From contig CP136063.1 of the NCBI GenBank assembly GCA_032622095.1, positions 75,427,980 to 75,491,979 on the forward strand: 64,000 nucleotides of DNA, read 5' to 3'. How positions within the stretch are numbered: position 1 is the first letter of the stretch; each line of letters starts with the position of its first letter. Positions 1-11,339 of this stretch are shown piece after piece. The notes under the pieces are model-generated. The model ran no database searches. It had not been told where the DNA came from and saw nothing but the letters and a program-made list of their open reading frames with translations. Source of the DNA: Siphonodentalium dalli. Lineage: Eukaryota; Mollusca; Scaphopoda; Gadilida; Siphonodentaliidae. The position numbers were made by a program, and so were the translations under genes.

Positions 1-3000
1 CATGGCCGCCAGCAGCCATCTTGCATTTAAAAATTTAATCCATTAGCACGGGCCACAGTTAGTACTGTTCGTCTGATAATCATGAAATTTGTCATGGATG
101 TTAATATTGACATGTAGATGGGAACGAGTACTTTTGGGGTCATTTGGCTGAAAAACATGGCCGCCAGCAGCCATCTTGGATTTCACTCTTTGTATGACTA
201 AATCCTTTAGCACGAGCTACAGGTTGTATCTTTAGTCTGATCATCATAAAATTTGTCATGAATGTTAATAATGACATGTAGATGGGAACGAGTCATTTTG
301 GGGTCATTCGGCCAAAAAACATGGCCGCCAGCAGCCATCTTGGATTTTACTCTTTGTATGACTAAATCCTTTAGCACGGGCTACAGGTCGTACCTTTAGT
401 CTGATCATCATAAAAATTTTCATGGCTGTTGAAATTGGAATGTAAATGGGAACGAGTCATTTTGGAGTCATTCGGACAAAAAACATGGCCGCTAGCAGCC
501 ATCTTGGATTTCAAAATTTAATCCATTAGCATGGGCCACAGGTCATACTGTTCGTCTGATCATCATGAAATTTGTCATGGATGTTAATATTGACATGTAG
601 ATGGGAACGAGTAATTTTGGGTGTCATTTGGCCAAAAACATGGCCGCCAGCAGCCATCTTGGATTTTACTCTTTGTATGACTAAATTCTTTAGCACGGGC
701 TACAGGTCGTACCTTTAGTCTGATCATCATAAAATTTGTCATGGTTCTTAACAATGACATGTAGATGGGAACGAGTAATTTTGGGGTCAATCGGCCAAAA
801 AACATGGTCGCCAGCAGCCATCTTGGATTTTACTCTTTGTATGACTAAATCCTTTAGCACGGGCTACAGGTTGTACCTTTAGTCTGATCATCATAAAATT
901 TGTCATGAATGTTAACAATGAAATGTAGATTGGAACGAGTCATTTTGGGGTCATTCGGCCAAAAAACATGGCCGCCAGCAGCCGTCTTGGATTTTACTCT
1001 TTGTATGACTAAATTCTTTAGCACGGGCTACAGGTCGTACCTTTAGTCTGATCATCATAAAATTTGTCATGTATGTTAACAATGAAATGTAGATTGGAAC
1101 GAGTCATTTTGGGGTCATTCGGCCAAAAAACATGGCCGCCAGCAGCCGTCTTGGATTTTACTCTTTGCATGACTAAATCCTTTAGCACGGGCTACAGGTC
1201 CTACTTTTAGTCTGATCATCATAAAATTTGTCAATAATGTTAATAATCACATGTAGATGGGAACGAGCCATTTTGGGGTCATTCGGCCAAAAAACATGGC
1301 CGCCAGCAGCCATCTTGGATTTTACTCTTTGTATGACTAAATCCTTTAGCACGGGCTACAGGTCGTATCTTTAGTCTGATCATCATAAAATTTGTCATGG
1401 CTGTTGATATTGGAATGTAGATGGGAACGAGTCATTTTGGGGTCATTCGGACAAAAAACATGGCCGCCAGTGGCCATCTTGGATTTCAAAATTTAATCCA
1501 TTAGCACGGGCCACAGGTCGTACTGTTTGTCTGATCATCATGAAATTTGTCATGGATGATAATATTGACATGTAGATGGGAACGAGTAATTTTGGGGTCA
1601 TTCGGCCAAAAAACATGGTCGCCAGCAGCCATCTTGGATTTTACTCTTTGTATGACTAAATCCTTTAGCACAGGCTACAGGTCGTACATTTAGTCTGATC
1701 ATCATAAAATTTGTCATGGCTGTTGAAATTGGAATGTAGATGGGAACGAGTCATTTTGGGGTCATTCGGACATAAAACATGGCCGCCAGCAGCCATCTTG
1801 CATTTAAAAATTTAATCCATTAGCACGGGCCACAGTTAGTACTGTTCGTCTGATCATCATGAAATTTGTCATGGATGTTAATATTGACATGTAGATGGGA
1901 ACGAGTACTTTTGGGGTCATTTGGCCGAAAAACATGGCCGCCAGCAGCCATCTTGGATTTCACTCTTTGTATGACTAAATCCTTTAGCACGGGCTACAGG
2001 TTGTATCTTTAGTCTGATCATCATAAAATTTGTCATGAATGTTAATAATGACATGTAGATGGGAACGAGTCATTTTGGGGTCATTCGGCCAAAAAACATG
2101 GCCGCCAGCAGCCATCTTGGATTTTACTCTTTGTATGACTAAATCCTTTAGCACGGGCTACAGGTCGTACCTTTAGTCTGATCATCATAAAATTTTTCAT
2201 GGCTGTTGAAATTGGAATGTAAATGGGAACGAGTCATTTTGGAGTCATTCGGACAAAAAACATGGCCGCTAGCAGCCATCTTGGATTTCAAAATTTAATC
2301 CATTAGCATGGGCCACAGGTCGTACTGTTCGTCTGATCATCATGAAATTTGTCATGGATGTTAATATTGACATGTAGATGGGAACGAGTAATTTTGGGTG
2401 TCATTTGGCCAAAAACATGGCCGCCAGCAGCCATCTTGGATTTTACTCTTTGTATGACTAAATTCTTTAGCACGGGCTACAGGTCGTACCTTTAGTCTGA
2501 TCATCATAAAATTTGTCATGGTTCTTAACAATGACATGTAGATGGGAACGAGTAATTTTGGGGTCAATCGGCCAAAAAACATGGTCGCCAGCAGCCATCT
2601 TGGATTTTACTCTTTGTATGACTAAATCCTTTAGCACGGGCTACAGGTTGTACCTTTAGTCTGATCATCATAAAATTTGTCATGAATGTTAATAATGACA
2701 TGTAGATGGGAACGAGTCATTTTGGGGTCATTTGGCCAAAAAACATGGCCGCCAGCAGCCAACTTGGATTTTACTCTTTGTATGACTAAATCCTTTACCA
2801 CGGGCTACAGGTCGTACCTTTAGTCTGATTTCAGGGTCATTCGGACAAAAAACATGGCCGCCAGTGGCCATCTTGGATTTCAAAATTTAATCCATTAGCA
2901 CGGGCCACAGGTCGTACCTTTAGTCTGATCGTCATAAAATTTGTCATTGATGTTAACGATGACATGTAGTTGGGAACGACTCATTTTGGGGTCATTCGGC

Positions 3001-3050
3001 TGAAAACATGGCCGCCAGCAGCCATCTTGGATTTTACTTTTCTCTTCATG
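1..3050. repeat. Satellite with 155/164-bp monomers in a 1,777-bp higher-order unit
   Basis: The word CATGGCCGCCAGCAGCCATC recurs at 1, 156, 320, 484, 639, 805, 967, 1131, 1295, 1459, 1614, 1778, 1933 and onward. Two monomer types alternate irregularly: ~164 bp (with ACTCTTTGTATGACTAAATC) and ~155 bp (with AAATTTAATCCATTAGCAC). Bases 1-913 recur almost unchanged at 1778-2690, so eleven monomers form a 1,777-bp higher-order repeat. From 2690 to 3050 the monomers are shortened and diverged. The array continues upstream of the window and lies in the intron before exon 1. The small reading frames in it, identical at 584-805 and 2361-2582 on the minus strand, are by-products of the repeat. Confidence 0.95.
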
Positions 3051-3177
3051 TCTATAAACTAGTATTAGACATTCAACTTTCCACATTCCTAATCGCTCCA
3101 TTGACTGTAATATATTAAATTATTCCCTTTCCAAGTTGAGCTACAGTGTCATTGACACTTTCATTTTTCAATTTTAG

Positions 3178-3389
3178 CTGCTTCTCTGGATTCATACACC
3201 AGCTCAACTAGCACCACTTCATCCACTGCCCTGCTGTCGACCCAGGTACTCGATCGAGAAAAAGTTGTTGACTATAATGGTCTAGATTTTAGAATCATTG
3301 TGGATTCCAAGAGTGGACCTCCAGTTGTTGTCACGTGCGTGGCATCCACTCAGCAGGAGAAGGCTGCGTGGTGCAGTGATCTCAGTCAG
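3178..3389 (+). CDS. RASGRF: RasGRF exon 1 of window: C-terminal half of second PH domain
   Basis: The acceptor is TTTTCAATTTTAG and the donor is CAG|GTAAAT. The exon opens with two bases of a split codon and then encodes 70 residues, ending on a whole codon. A Ser/Thr-rich stretch (SYTSSTSTTSSTA) is followed by VDYNGLDFRIIV, a beta-strand pair, and by VASTQQEKAAWCSDLSQ, the closing helix of a PH domain with its invariant Trp. The same helix closes PH2 in vertebrate RasGRF. PH domains bind phosphoinositides or partners and place the exchange factor at membranes. The donor abuts a large CCATCTG minisatellite. The reading frame runs open far into that repeat, but this is not coding, since the next exon continues the protein in phase. 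Confidence 0.92.
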
Positions 3390-3393
3390 GTAA

Positions 3394-5086
3394 ATATCCA
3401 TCCATCTGTCTGTACAACCATCCGTCTGTCTGTACAGCCATCTGTCTGTACAACCATCCGTCTACCTATCCACCCATCTGTCTGCCTGTCCATCCATCTG
3501 TCTGTACAACCATCCGTCTGCCTATCCACCCATCTGTCTGCCTGTCCATCCATCTGTCTGTACAACCATCCGTCTGCCTATCCACCCATCATCTGTCTGC
3601 CTGTCCATACATCTGTCTGTACAACCATCCGTCTAACTATCCACCCATCTGTCTGCCTGTCCATCCATCTGTCTGTACAACCATCCGTCTGCATATCCAC
3701 CCATCTGTCTGCCTGTCCATCCATCTGTCTGTACAACCATCCGTCTGCCTATCCACCCATCTGTCTGCCTGTCCATCCATCTGTCTGTACAACCATCCGT
3801 CTGCCTATCCACCCATCTGTCTGCCTGTCCATCCATCTGTCTGCCTGTCGATCCATCTGTCTATATGTACTACCATCTCTCTGCCTGTACATCCAACCAT
3901 CTGCCTGCACATCCATCCGTCTGTCTATCCACCCATCTGCCTACCTGTGAAACCACCCATCTGTCTATCTGTCCACCCATCCGTCTGTCTATCCACCCAT
4001 TTGTCTGCCTGTCCATCCATCTGTCTGTACAACCATCCGTCTGCCTATCCACCCATCTGTCTGCCTGTCCATCCATCTGTCTGTACAACCATCCGTCTGC
4101 CTATCCACCCATCTGTCTGCCTGTCCATCCATCTGTCTGTACAACCATCTGTCTGCCTATCCACCCATCTGTCTGCCTGTTCATCCATCTGTCTGTACAA
4201 CCATCCGTCTGCCTATCCACCCATCTGTCTGCCTGTCCATCCATCTGTCTGTACAACCATCCGTCTGCCTATCCACCCATATGTCTGCCTGTCCATCCAT
4301 CTGTCTGCCTGTCGATCCATCTGTCTATATGTACTACCATCTCTATGCCTGTACATCCAACCATCTGCCTGCACATCCATCCGTCTGTCTATCCACCCAT
4401 CTGCCTACCTGTGAAACCACCCATCTGTCTATCTGTCCACCCATCCATCTTTCAGTCTGTTCATCCATCTGCCTGCTTGTACATCCATCCGTCTGTCCAT
4501 CCATCTGTCTGCCTTGCCATCCATCCATCCATCTGTCTGTCCACCCATCTGCCTGTCTGTCCACCAATCCATCGTTCAGTCTGTCCACCCTTCTGCCTGC
4601 CTGTACATCCATCCATCTGTCTGTCCACCCATCTGTATGTCTGTCCATCCATCCATCTGTCTGTCCACCCATATGTCTGCCTGTCCACCCATCTGTCTTC
4701 CTGTTCACCCATCTGTCTGCATGTCCATCTACCCATCCATCTGCCTGTACACCCATCCATATGTCCACCCATCTGTATGTCTGTCCATCCATCCATCTGT
4801 CTGTCCACCCATATGTCTGCCTGTCCACCCATCTGTCTTCCTGTTCACCCATCTGTCTGCATGTCCATCTACCCATCCATCTGCCTGTCCATCCATCTAT
4901 CTGTCTGTCAACCCATTTGTCTGACTGTACATCCATCCGTCTTGCCTGTCCTTCCATCTGTCTGTCTGCACCTACATCCGTCCATCTGTCTGTCTGTACA
5001 TCCATCTGTCTGCCTGTCCATTCATTCATCTGTCTGTCCACCCATCCATCTGCCTGTACTTCCATCCGTCTGTCTGTCCTCCGATC
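3394..5086. repeat. CCATCTGTCTG-type minisatellite, 56-bp and larger periods
   Basis: The stretch is built of 4-base words (CCAT, CTGT, CTGC) arranged in a ~56-bp unit, with larger duplications laid over it. A block around 3847 recurs 464 bp later at 4311, and a block at 4625 recurs 140 bp later at 4765. Because most words lack stop codons in several frames, reading frames up to 420 codons appear on both strands, made only of Pro/Ser/Cys/His/Leu or of Asp/Gly/Arg/Gln. They are not genes. The repeat starts four bases after the exon 1 donor and ends at a degenerate copy of the exon 1 3' end. Confidence 0.95.
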
Positions 5087-5088
5087 CC

Positions 5089-5124
5089 CTCAGCAGTAGA
5101 AGGCTGCTTGGTTCAGTGGTCTCA
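5089..5124 (+). pseudogene. Decayed copy of the 3' end of exon 1
   Basis: Thirty-two of 36 bases match the last part of exon 1 (from CTCAGCAG to GATCTCA). One substitution turns the Gln-Gln-Glu codons into Gln-Gln-stop (CAGCAGTAG), and the GTAAAT donor is gone. It sits exactly at the downstream edge of the minisatellite, while the real exon end is at the upstream edge, so the two form a direct repeat enclosing 1.7 kb. Confidence 0.85.
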
Positions 5125-5397
5125 TAATATTAGGGCAGTAATGATTCATTGTATCGTGTCATGGCGGACAGTGAAGTAAAACTGAAGTGGGCAGACTCGG
5201 TTGTCGGCTTTGGTCATTGACTAAAGGTGATTATGAGCAAATTTATTGTTGTAAATGGTGAATTTATTTGGAAATGCATAGGATGAAAGTAAAATCTATT
5301 GTTTTTGAGTGGATACGGAAAATTATTTTAAGAGTGGCCGAGACAAATCGTTTTTTCATCTATTTATATATTCAAATATTTATGTGTATAATTTCAG
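5125..5397. other. Intron 1, unique part
   Basis: AT-rich intronic sequence up to the exon 2 acceptor. I see no repeat or gene in it. Confidence 0.6.
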
Positions 5398-5480
5398 TGT
5401 ATAGAGAACCTGCACTACAGCGATCTGCTCAATAGCTCCATGAGTGAATCATCCTCAGTAACCATGCCACAATCCGTGAG
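5398..5480 (+). CDS. RASGRF: RasGRF exon 2: linker after PH2
   Basis: The acceptor is TATAATTTCAG and the donor is GTGAG|GTATGC. It encodes 27 residues plus two bases of a split codon: CIENLHYSDLL, a Ser-rich turn and VTMPQSV. This directly continues the PH2 closing helix of exon 1, just as the vertebrate proteins continue with a Cys-x-x-Asn-containing helix and a VPQ motif. The following intron is 25.7 kb, and the split codon (AG|G, Arg) is completed by the exon at 31210. The vertebrate proteins have a longer Arg/Glu-rich linker here; either it is absent in this animal or an optional exon in the intron was missed. Confidence 0.88.
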
Positions 5481-5723
5481 GTATGCTTTAACAAACATAA
5501 CAGTCATATGTTCTCTGTCGTAAATCCCTAAATTTATCAGGTTTCGGCACCTGTGAGTTCAATTTCTGAATTTATCCAACATATTACTTTTGCCTTTTCA
5601 ACTTAACATGTTAAGTGCCACCCATTATTCAACAAAATGTGTTATGTACAAGGTATCTTCTTATAGTAAACGATAAATCATTTTCTAAAAACCACATCGC
5701 CTGAATACTTCAGCAATATCACA

Positions 5724-6183
5724 CAAGCCTGAGTTTTGTGAGCCTGTCATTTGCAGAATGAGGTCCCCAGAGTGTGAATTTAGTGACTATATCCCGCATA
5801 GCAGGCAAGCATCACCAAATTCACCCTCTGGGGAACTCATTCTGCATGGCCTCATGTGCTATGGGAGACATAGACTCAGATTGAAGTTCCCAAATGGTGA
5901 ATATTATGATGAACACCCATTGGGAACCTTGATTATGCAATGCGTCATCTGCCAATTTGGGCATATAGAGAAACTAAACTAAAAAAGAAATAGAATCTAT
6001 GTGAAGAAGTTTCTATAGAAATTTTATAATAATTTTTTTTTTTAGAGAAGATGAGGCCTAAGCAGGATTAGGTCCCCAGAGGGTGAATTTAGTGATGCTA
6101 GCCCTCTATAAGGGATAGCATCACTAAATTCACCCTCTGGGGACCTCATTCTGCAAATGACAGGCACACTAAACTCAGGCTTG
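5724..6183. mobile_element. MITE-A, full length, 460 bp
   Basis: The ends are CAAGCCTGAG and CTCAGGCTTG. The TSD is ATATCACA (5716-5723) against ATATCGCA (6184-6191), 7 of 8 identical. Each terminal inverted repeat itself folds: GAATGAGGTCCCCAGAG... pairs with ...CTCTGGGGACCTCATTC about 90 bp further in, at both ends, so the element is a pair of hairpins within a larger palindrome. The middle contains AAACTAAACTAAAAAAGAAA and AGAAGATGAGGCCTAAGCAG. There is no coding sequence. The TSD length suggests the hAT superfamily, although the terminal bases are not the classic CAGNG. Confidence 0.88.
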
Positions 6184-6440
6184 ATATCGCAGTGTGCCTG
6201 AACCATGAATTAGTTTTCAGTAAGGTTACGTAAAGTACAATTCCCATTTCTCAGACCTGCACTCGTGGTTCCGAAACCTCAGGTGTACAAGCTTCTTATT
6301 CACAGATCTCTTCCCAATTCAAATTTCCGAGTCATTACTATAATTGGTAACATGTTCAAACATGTGTTAAACACGTCATGTATTGCGGAAACTCAGTAAA
6401 AATATGTTAATGAGACTTTGTTTGATTATTTTTGATGAAA

Positions 6441-6657
6441 TACAGTAATGCTCTTAATAATCGACTCCTTAACCACAGCAGAATTATGGGAAATTTTTCA
6501 GGATTTAGTTGGAAATATGGCTTGTTGCCATTCATCGGAAAGCTCTCACTGAAAGCTTTCCGATGAATGGCAACAAGCCATATTTCCGACTAAATCCTGA
6601 AAAGCTATCCCTAATTCTGCTGTGATTAAGGAGTCGATTATTTAGGGCATTACTGTA
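6441..6657. mobile_element. MITE-B copy 1 (TA-flanked palindrome)
   Basis: The element runs from TA-CAGTAATGC to GCATTACTG-TA. It is a near-perfect fold-back whose arms contain CACAGCAGAATTATGGG, CAGGATTTAGT, AATATGGCTTGTTGCCATTC and GGAAAGCTCTC, meeting at a short loop. TA target duplication and no coding capacity suggest a Tc1/mariner-type MITE. Confidence 0.9.
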
Positions 6658-6975
6658 GTGTCGTTCTAAACATGTATGGAATTTATCCTGGTCAGTTGGT
6701 GGTAGTTTACCTACAAAAAATTATTATTTTTCTTTTGACTCAAATATATCCAGTGCATCACCGGAGTGTTCGTTTTTTAGGAGAGCTGTTACTCCTTCAT
6801 CCAAGTTTCCTTCAATGTAAACCAGCAGTGAAATCGGTAGAGATAATACTGGTTTACATCGAAGTGCGGTTGACTTTCTCTTCTATAGCGGAAGTTAAAG
6901 GGGTACTGTACACTAAATAATTCCATTTATGGGACCATCTCCTTTTTCACTCAACAGAATATATGTATAACAAAT

Positions 6976-7175
6976 GAATGAATTTGAGTCATGGATTAGT
7001 GAAAAATACACTAATATGCTCTCTGAATGATGCAAACAAGATGGTAATTATAATTAAAATGAGTTTATGACTCGACTCATTAACTCAATTTCATTGTAAT
7101 TACCATGTTAATTGTTTTCATCGGTCATAGAGCACAGGAGTGTATTTTGCACTAACCCATGGCTCAAATTCATTC
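6976..7175. repeat. Diverged inverted repeat, ~80-bp arms
   Basis: GAATGAATTTGAGTCATGG at the left pairs with CCATGGCTCAAATTCATTC at the right. Inner parts (ACACTAAT/..AGTGTATTTTGCACTAA, GATGGTAATTA/TAATTACCAT) also pair with mismatches. This looks like an old fold-back element; no TSD was identified. Confidence 0.6.
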
Positions 7176-7281
7176 AATCCCATCCACAAATTTAGTCAAA
7201 CTTGTCTGTTGATACGAAGGATGAAAAATTCAAGGGTGTCTACCAAGGGGATTTCTGTGACCGGTATTTTTTACTTGCAAA

Positions 7282-7400
7282 CAAGCCTTGAAATAGGGTG
7301 TCTGTCATTTGCAGAATGAGGTCCCCAGAGGGTGAATTTAGTGATGCTACCCCGCATAGCGGGCTAGCATCACCAAATTCACCCTCTGGGAACCTGGTGC
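7282..7400. mobile_element. MITE-A, left-half fragment
   Basis: It has the terminus CAAGCCTTGAAATAG and the first hairpin of MITE-A, then stops in unrelated sequence after CACCCTCTGGGAACCT. The right half is missing. Confidence 0.75.
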
Positions 7401-7673
7401 TGCTATCTCTTATCGCCATATGGCATACCAAGTCTTCTCAGTCCCCAAAAGCTTCGAATATCAGTTGGGATAATGCTGTTTTCGACCGGGTGCCGCCCCG
7501 TTGCTCTTCTATAACGGATTCATTCATTTAAAAGACATACTACATGTAAATGTGGAGCCCGGGCATTCATGTAAACCCCTGAATGTGATTGATCACCTGA
7601 CATGTCCGCCATTAATCTTTCTTTAAAATTATCATATAACATGATAGAAAAAGGTATAGTGATGATATGATCT

Positions 7674-8062
7674 TTAACCCTTTACCCAACAGAAGGGCCC
7701 TGTGCCAATGCATTCTCTTATATATGCAAGTCGACCATAGGTCGCCTCGCATATATAAGAGAATGCATTGGCTTAACACATTAAAAATTATAAAATTGTT
7801 AAAGAATGTAAGAAAAAAGGTAAAAAGTGTTAAAAAAAGATTTTTTTTAGGCCAATGCATTCTCTTATATATGCGAGGCGACCTATGGTCGACTCGCATA
7901 TATAAGAGAATGCATTGGCACAGGGCATAACTATAACCATCACAATGTGGTCAATGAGCCGGTTCTAATGATATCCATATTTGTATGGTTTTATTGAGAC
8001 AGACCGAAGATATTTTAGGCTGTTGAAGCTTTATTTGGCCGGTTTGTTGGGTAAAGGGTTAA
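7674..8062. mobile_element. MITE-C1 (piggyBac-like), two shared hairpins
   Basis: TTAA flanks both sides (7674-7677, 8059-8062) and the ends are CCCTTTACCCAACA and TGTTGGGTAAAGGG. The middle holds two copies of the 69-nt hairpin (7704-7772 and 7851-7919) in opposite orientation, separated by an AT-rich spacer. One outer arm carries ATATTTTAGGCTGTTGAAGC. TTAA target sites with CCC-ended termini are the hallmark of piggyBac-type elements. There is no transposase. Confidence 0.88.
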
Positions 8063-8540
8063 TGTATTGTTTACATGCTTTTACTGATAGCGGGACAAAT
8101 CAAAATTCTCTGGAAAACTATGCTTTGTTTACTTTTATATCTCGTTGCTTTGACATTTAAGGGACCTCTGATGTATGCAATGTTTGATTTCATCATGTAT
8201 GGGAAAGGCTGCCCTCTATGTTCCTTTACATATACAAGTAATATTATTCCTGCCCATGATTCTGGGCGCAACTTGACTCAGTAAAAAAAACGGCATATTC
8301 CCAACCAATATCCCAAGCTGTTGTGGACCGAGAATACTTGGAAGATTTGGCAAACAAAAACACATTGATATCCACTTTTAGTGATCATATTTTATTTTGT
8401 CTTAAGATTTGACAAGAACCTTTACTAAAGCAAAGCCATTGTATCAACATACATTCATTGATGTCCTTTCGGATATTCTCATTGATTTGAAGAAATAAAC
8501 CAGTATCCATAGCTATGCGATGTGAAAATTATACATGACA

Positions 8541-8757
8541 TACAGTAATTCCCTAAATAATCGACTACTTAACCTCAGCAGAATTATGGGTAATTTTTCA
8601 GGATTTAGTCGGAAATATGACTTTTCGTCATTCATCGGAAAGCTCTCACTGAGAGCTTTCCGATGAATGGCAACAAGCCATATTTCCAACTAAATCCTGA
8701 AAAATTACCCATAATTCTGCTGTGGGTAAGGAGTTGATTATTTAGGGCATTACTGTA
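8541..8757. mobile_element. MITE-B copy 2
   Basis: TA-CAGTAATTCCCTAAATAAT to ATTTAGGGCATTACTG-TA, a fold-back of the AATTTTTCAGG subtype. The left arm has GACTTTTCGTCATTC where other copies have GGCTTGTTGCCATTC, while the right arm keeps the common form. Confidence 0.9.
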
Positions 8758-8864
8758 TGTCCCCTTATAGTGGACATCCTTTGCAATTCCCATCCCTACT
8801 TTGGCGTTCTGAGATGAAGTATAAGGCTTTATGAAATATCGTAGGTATTACTAACTAGGAGATC

Positions 8865-9304
8865 TTAACCCTTTGAGTGCCATGGGCCGATCTCATCGGC
8901 CCTAATTTACGTTCTGTAAAATCGGCCATAAAAAAAAAAAAAATTATATATATTTTTTTTTTTGGTTGAATTTTTTTTAGTATGCTTTAATAAGCATGCT
9001 ATAGGGCATGTTATAACTCAAAACTATCACCAAGTATTCATAGTAATAATTTTGATGCCCATGAAAAACCAAAGATTCCCTGGCCCTAAACCTACAAAAT
9101 AAGCCTGTTAAAGAATATAAAAAACAATTATTAAAATTGTAAAAAATTGTAAAAAATAATAACAAATGATGAAAAATTGTTAGGCCAATGCATTCTCTTA
9201 TATATGCGAGGCGACCTATGGTCGACTCGCATATATAAGAGAATGCATTGGCACCGGGTATATGGGTTGATACAAAAAATCGGACCTGGCACTGAAAGGG
9301 TTAA
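8865..9304. mobile_element. MITE-C2 (piggyBac-like), one shared hairpin
   Basis: TTAA on both sides (8865-8868, 9301-9304), with ends CCCTTTGAGTGCCATGG and GGCACTGAAAGGG. It contains the palindrome GGCCGATCTCATCGGCC, a long A/T-rich spacer and one copy of the 69-nt hairpin (9184-9252). Confidence 0.85.
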
Positions 9305-9809
9305 TTGTTTAGATAGTTGATATATATCTGTAGATTCAGGACAGCTCTATATTTTGTGTGGTATGAAACACTGTTGATGGAAGTGGATGATATTGTCTTT
9401 TTGAATTACCGCAATATAATAATTACAATATTTTATATTATTTTGTGGGAATTATCTTGATGCTATTCTCCATATATCTACCAGCCCTCTATTTATATTC
9501 CCTACCCTTTATTCTTACTTTATCATTTCTGCATTGCTGTGTTTCCTTGATGTTGCATTCCCTTAATTTGGTATCTCGGAATTACCAGTCCTTCACAGTG
9601 TGGCATCTTGAAACTTCATTCTATCCTATGACTACCTGCTTAGCGGAATGTGTATGTCCTGTTAGCTGTCCTATCTGTTTATATAACCATTAATATTTGT
9701 CCATTAGGCCATACTAAGTTAAATTTCCCGTTTCTCATGCCAAAACACTTATGGTAAGGTTTGATGAGGGACCTTTGGTGGCCCTAAACCAATATAACTT
9801 AGCCGTTTA

Positions 9810-10208
9810 TTAACCCTTTACCCAACAAACCGGCCAAAACCGGCTAAATAAAGCTTCAACAGCCTAAAATATCTTCGGTCTGTCTCAATAGAACCATACA
9901 CATATGGATATCATTGGAACCGGCTCCTTGACCACATTGTGATAGTTACAGTTATGCCCTGTGCCAATGCATTCTCTTATATATGCGAGTCGACCATAGG
10001 TCGCCTCGCATATATAAGAGAATGCATTGGCCTAAAAAAAATCTTTTTTAACACTTTTTACCATTTTTTCTTACATTCTTTAACAATTTTATAATTTTTA
10101 ATGTGTTAAGCCAATGCATTCTCTTATATATGCGAGGCGACCTATGGTCGACTCGCATATATAAGAGAATGCATTGGCACAGGGCCGTTCTGTTGGGTAA
10201 AGGGTTAA
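9810..10208. mobile_element. MITE-C1 copy, reverse orientation to the 7674 copy
   Basis: TTAA-CCCTTTACCCAACA to TGTTGGGTAAAGGG-TTAA; the right end reads CTGTTGGGTAAAGGG. Hairpins lie at 9963-10031 and 10110-10178. The left arm carries GAACCGGCTCCTTGACCAC, which is reverse-complemented in the 7674 copy. Confidence 0.88.
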
Positions 10209-10674
10209 TGGATTTTGACTATTTTTAGTATGTGAATTTCTTGTCATGTGCAACAGCTGTACATAGAATATCGGGTCCGCTCTAACTTTCTAATCAGAGT
10301 TATGACACTTGTTTCTGTTTACAGCAATTTTATGTCTGTTTGCGCGATAACCTAAACAAACATCAACCAATTTCATTCAATTTGGTGTTTGGATCTTTCA
10401 CAACAATATCTCAATTGAGTTAAAAAAAAAACCCAGGTCTTTCTGATTTTTTGACAGCCTTAAATAGTTTGTCTATTTTTAGCAAGTTTGTAGTTATGGC
10501 CCTAAGTTCTGAGTAATGGTTCCTTAGTTCGTATAATTTTAGTGATCCTCGGTCCAACAGATTCACCCTTGTTTTTATTTGTCGGGCACCCGCTAAAGAA
10601 GCATTCCACCTTTGGATCGGCTATGCCCGTGACCATTACATGCATCCCAAACAGATGTCTAAAAGTTAGTTGAT

Positions 10675-11102
10675 CAAGCCTGCAAATAGTGTGTCTGTCA
10701 TTTGCAGAATGTGGTCCCCAGAAGGTGAATTTAGTGATGCTATCCCACAATCCGGGCTAGCATCATCAAACTCACACTCTGGGAACCTCATTCTGCTTAG
10801 GCTTCATCTTCTGGGTAGTATCTATAGTCTCAAATTGATATTGTTTTTAGTTACTTTTCCCTTCTCTTTAGTCTCTATATCCCCTAATTTTCAGAAGATA
10901 AAATGCATACTGGTAATCGAACTTCAACTCGGGAACTTCAATCTGATCGAAGGTCTCCCATAGCAGTTGAGGCCTAAGCAGAATGAGGTCCTCAGAGGGT
11001 GAATTTGGGGTGATACTGGCCCACAGTGCGGGATAGCATCACTAAATTCACCCTCTGGGGACCTCATTCTGCAAATGACAGACACACTATTTGCAGCCTT
11101 GG
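10675..11102. mobile_element. MITE-A copy
   Basis: The ends are CAAGCCTGCAAATAGTG and CACTATTTGCAGCCTTG, with both internal hairpins. This is a subtype with CTGCAAATAG replacing CTGAGTTTAG next to the terminus. No convincing TSD is visible. Confidence 0.82.
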
Positions 11103-11339
11103 CAACTTAATTTTTTTAATTAAAACAAAATTATTTTCTTATTGTTTTGCGATAACATGAAATTCACTGTAGAGTTAAAATGCTACCAATACAATGGTAT
11201 ATACATGTATATACATAGTGGTCTTCAAATTTCATTGGACGTTACGATGTGTGTTTATAACTATGACATCACCCATCAGCTTCATTTAAAAGCGATGTAA
11301 TGCATTATTCTACTAAAAGTTGATGCCTCAGAGTGCCGT

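Noticed and set aside
1-3050. CRISPR-like regular repeats
   Set aside because: Monomers are 155-164 bp without unique spacers, in an animal intron; this is a satellite.
584-3101. Several ~70-codon minus-strand frames in the first 3 kb
   Set aside because: Identical frames recur with the satellite period; no independent evidence of coding.
3300-5127. Long reading frames (216 to 420 codons) of Pro/Ser/Cys/His/Leu composition on the plus strand, and Asp/Gly/Arg/Gln frames on the minus strand
   Set aside because: They are products of a 4-base-word minisatellite lacking stop codons. The first one only starts with real exon 1 sequence; exon 2 continues the protein in phase from a proper GT donor.
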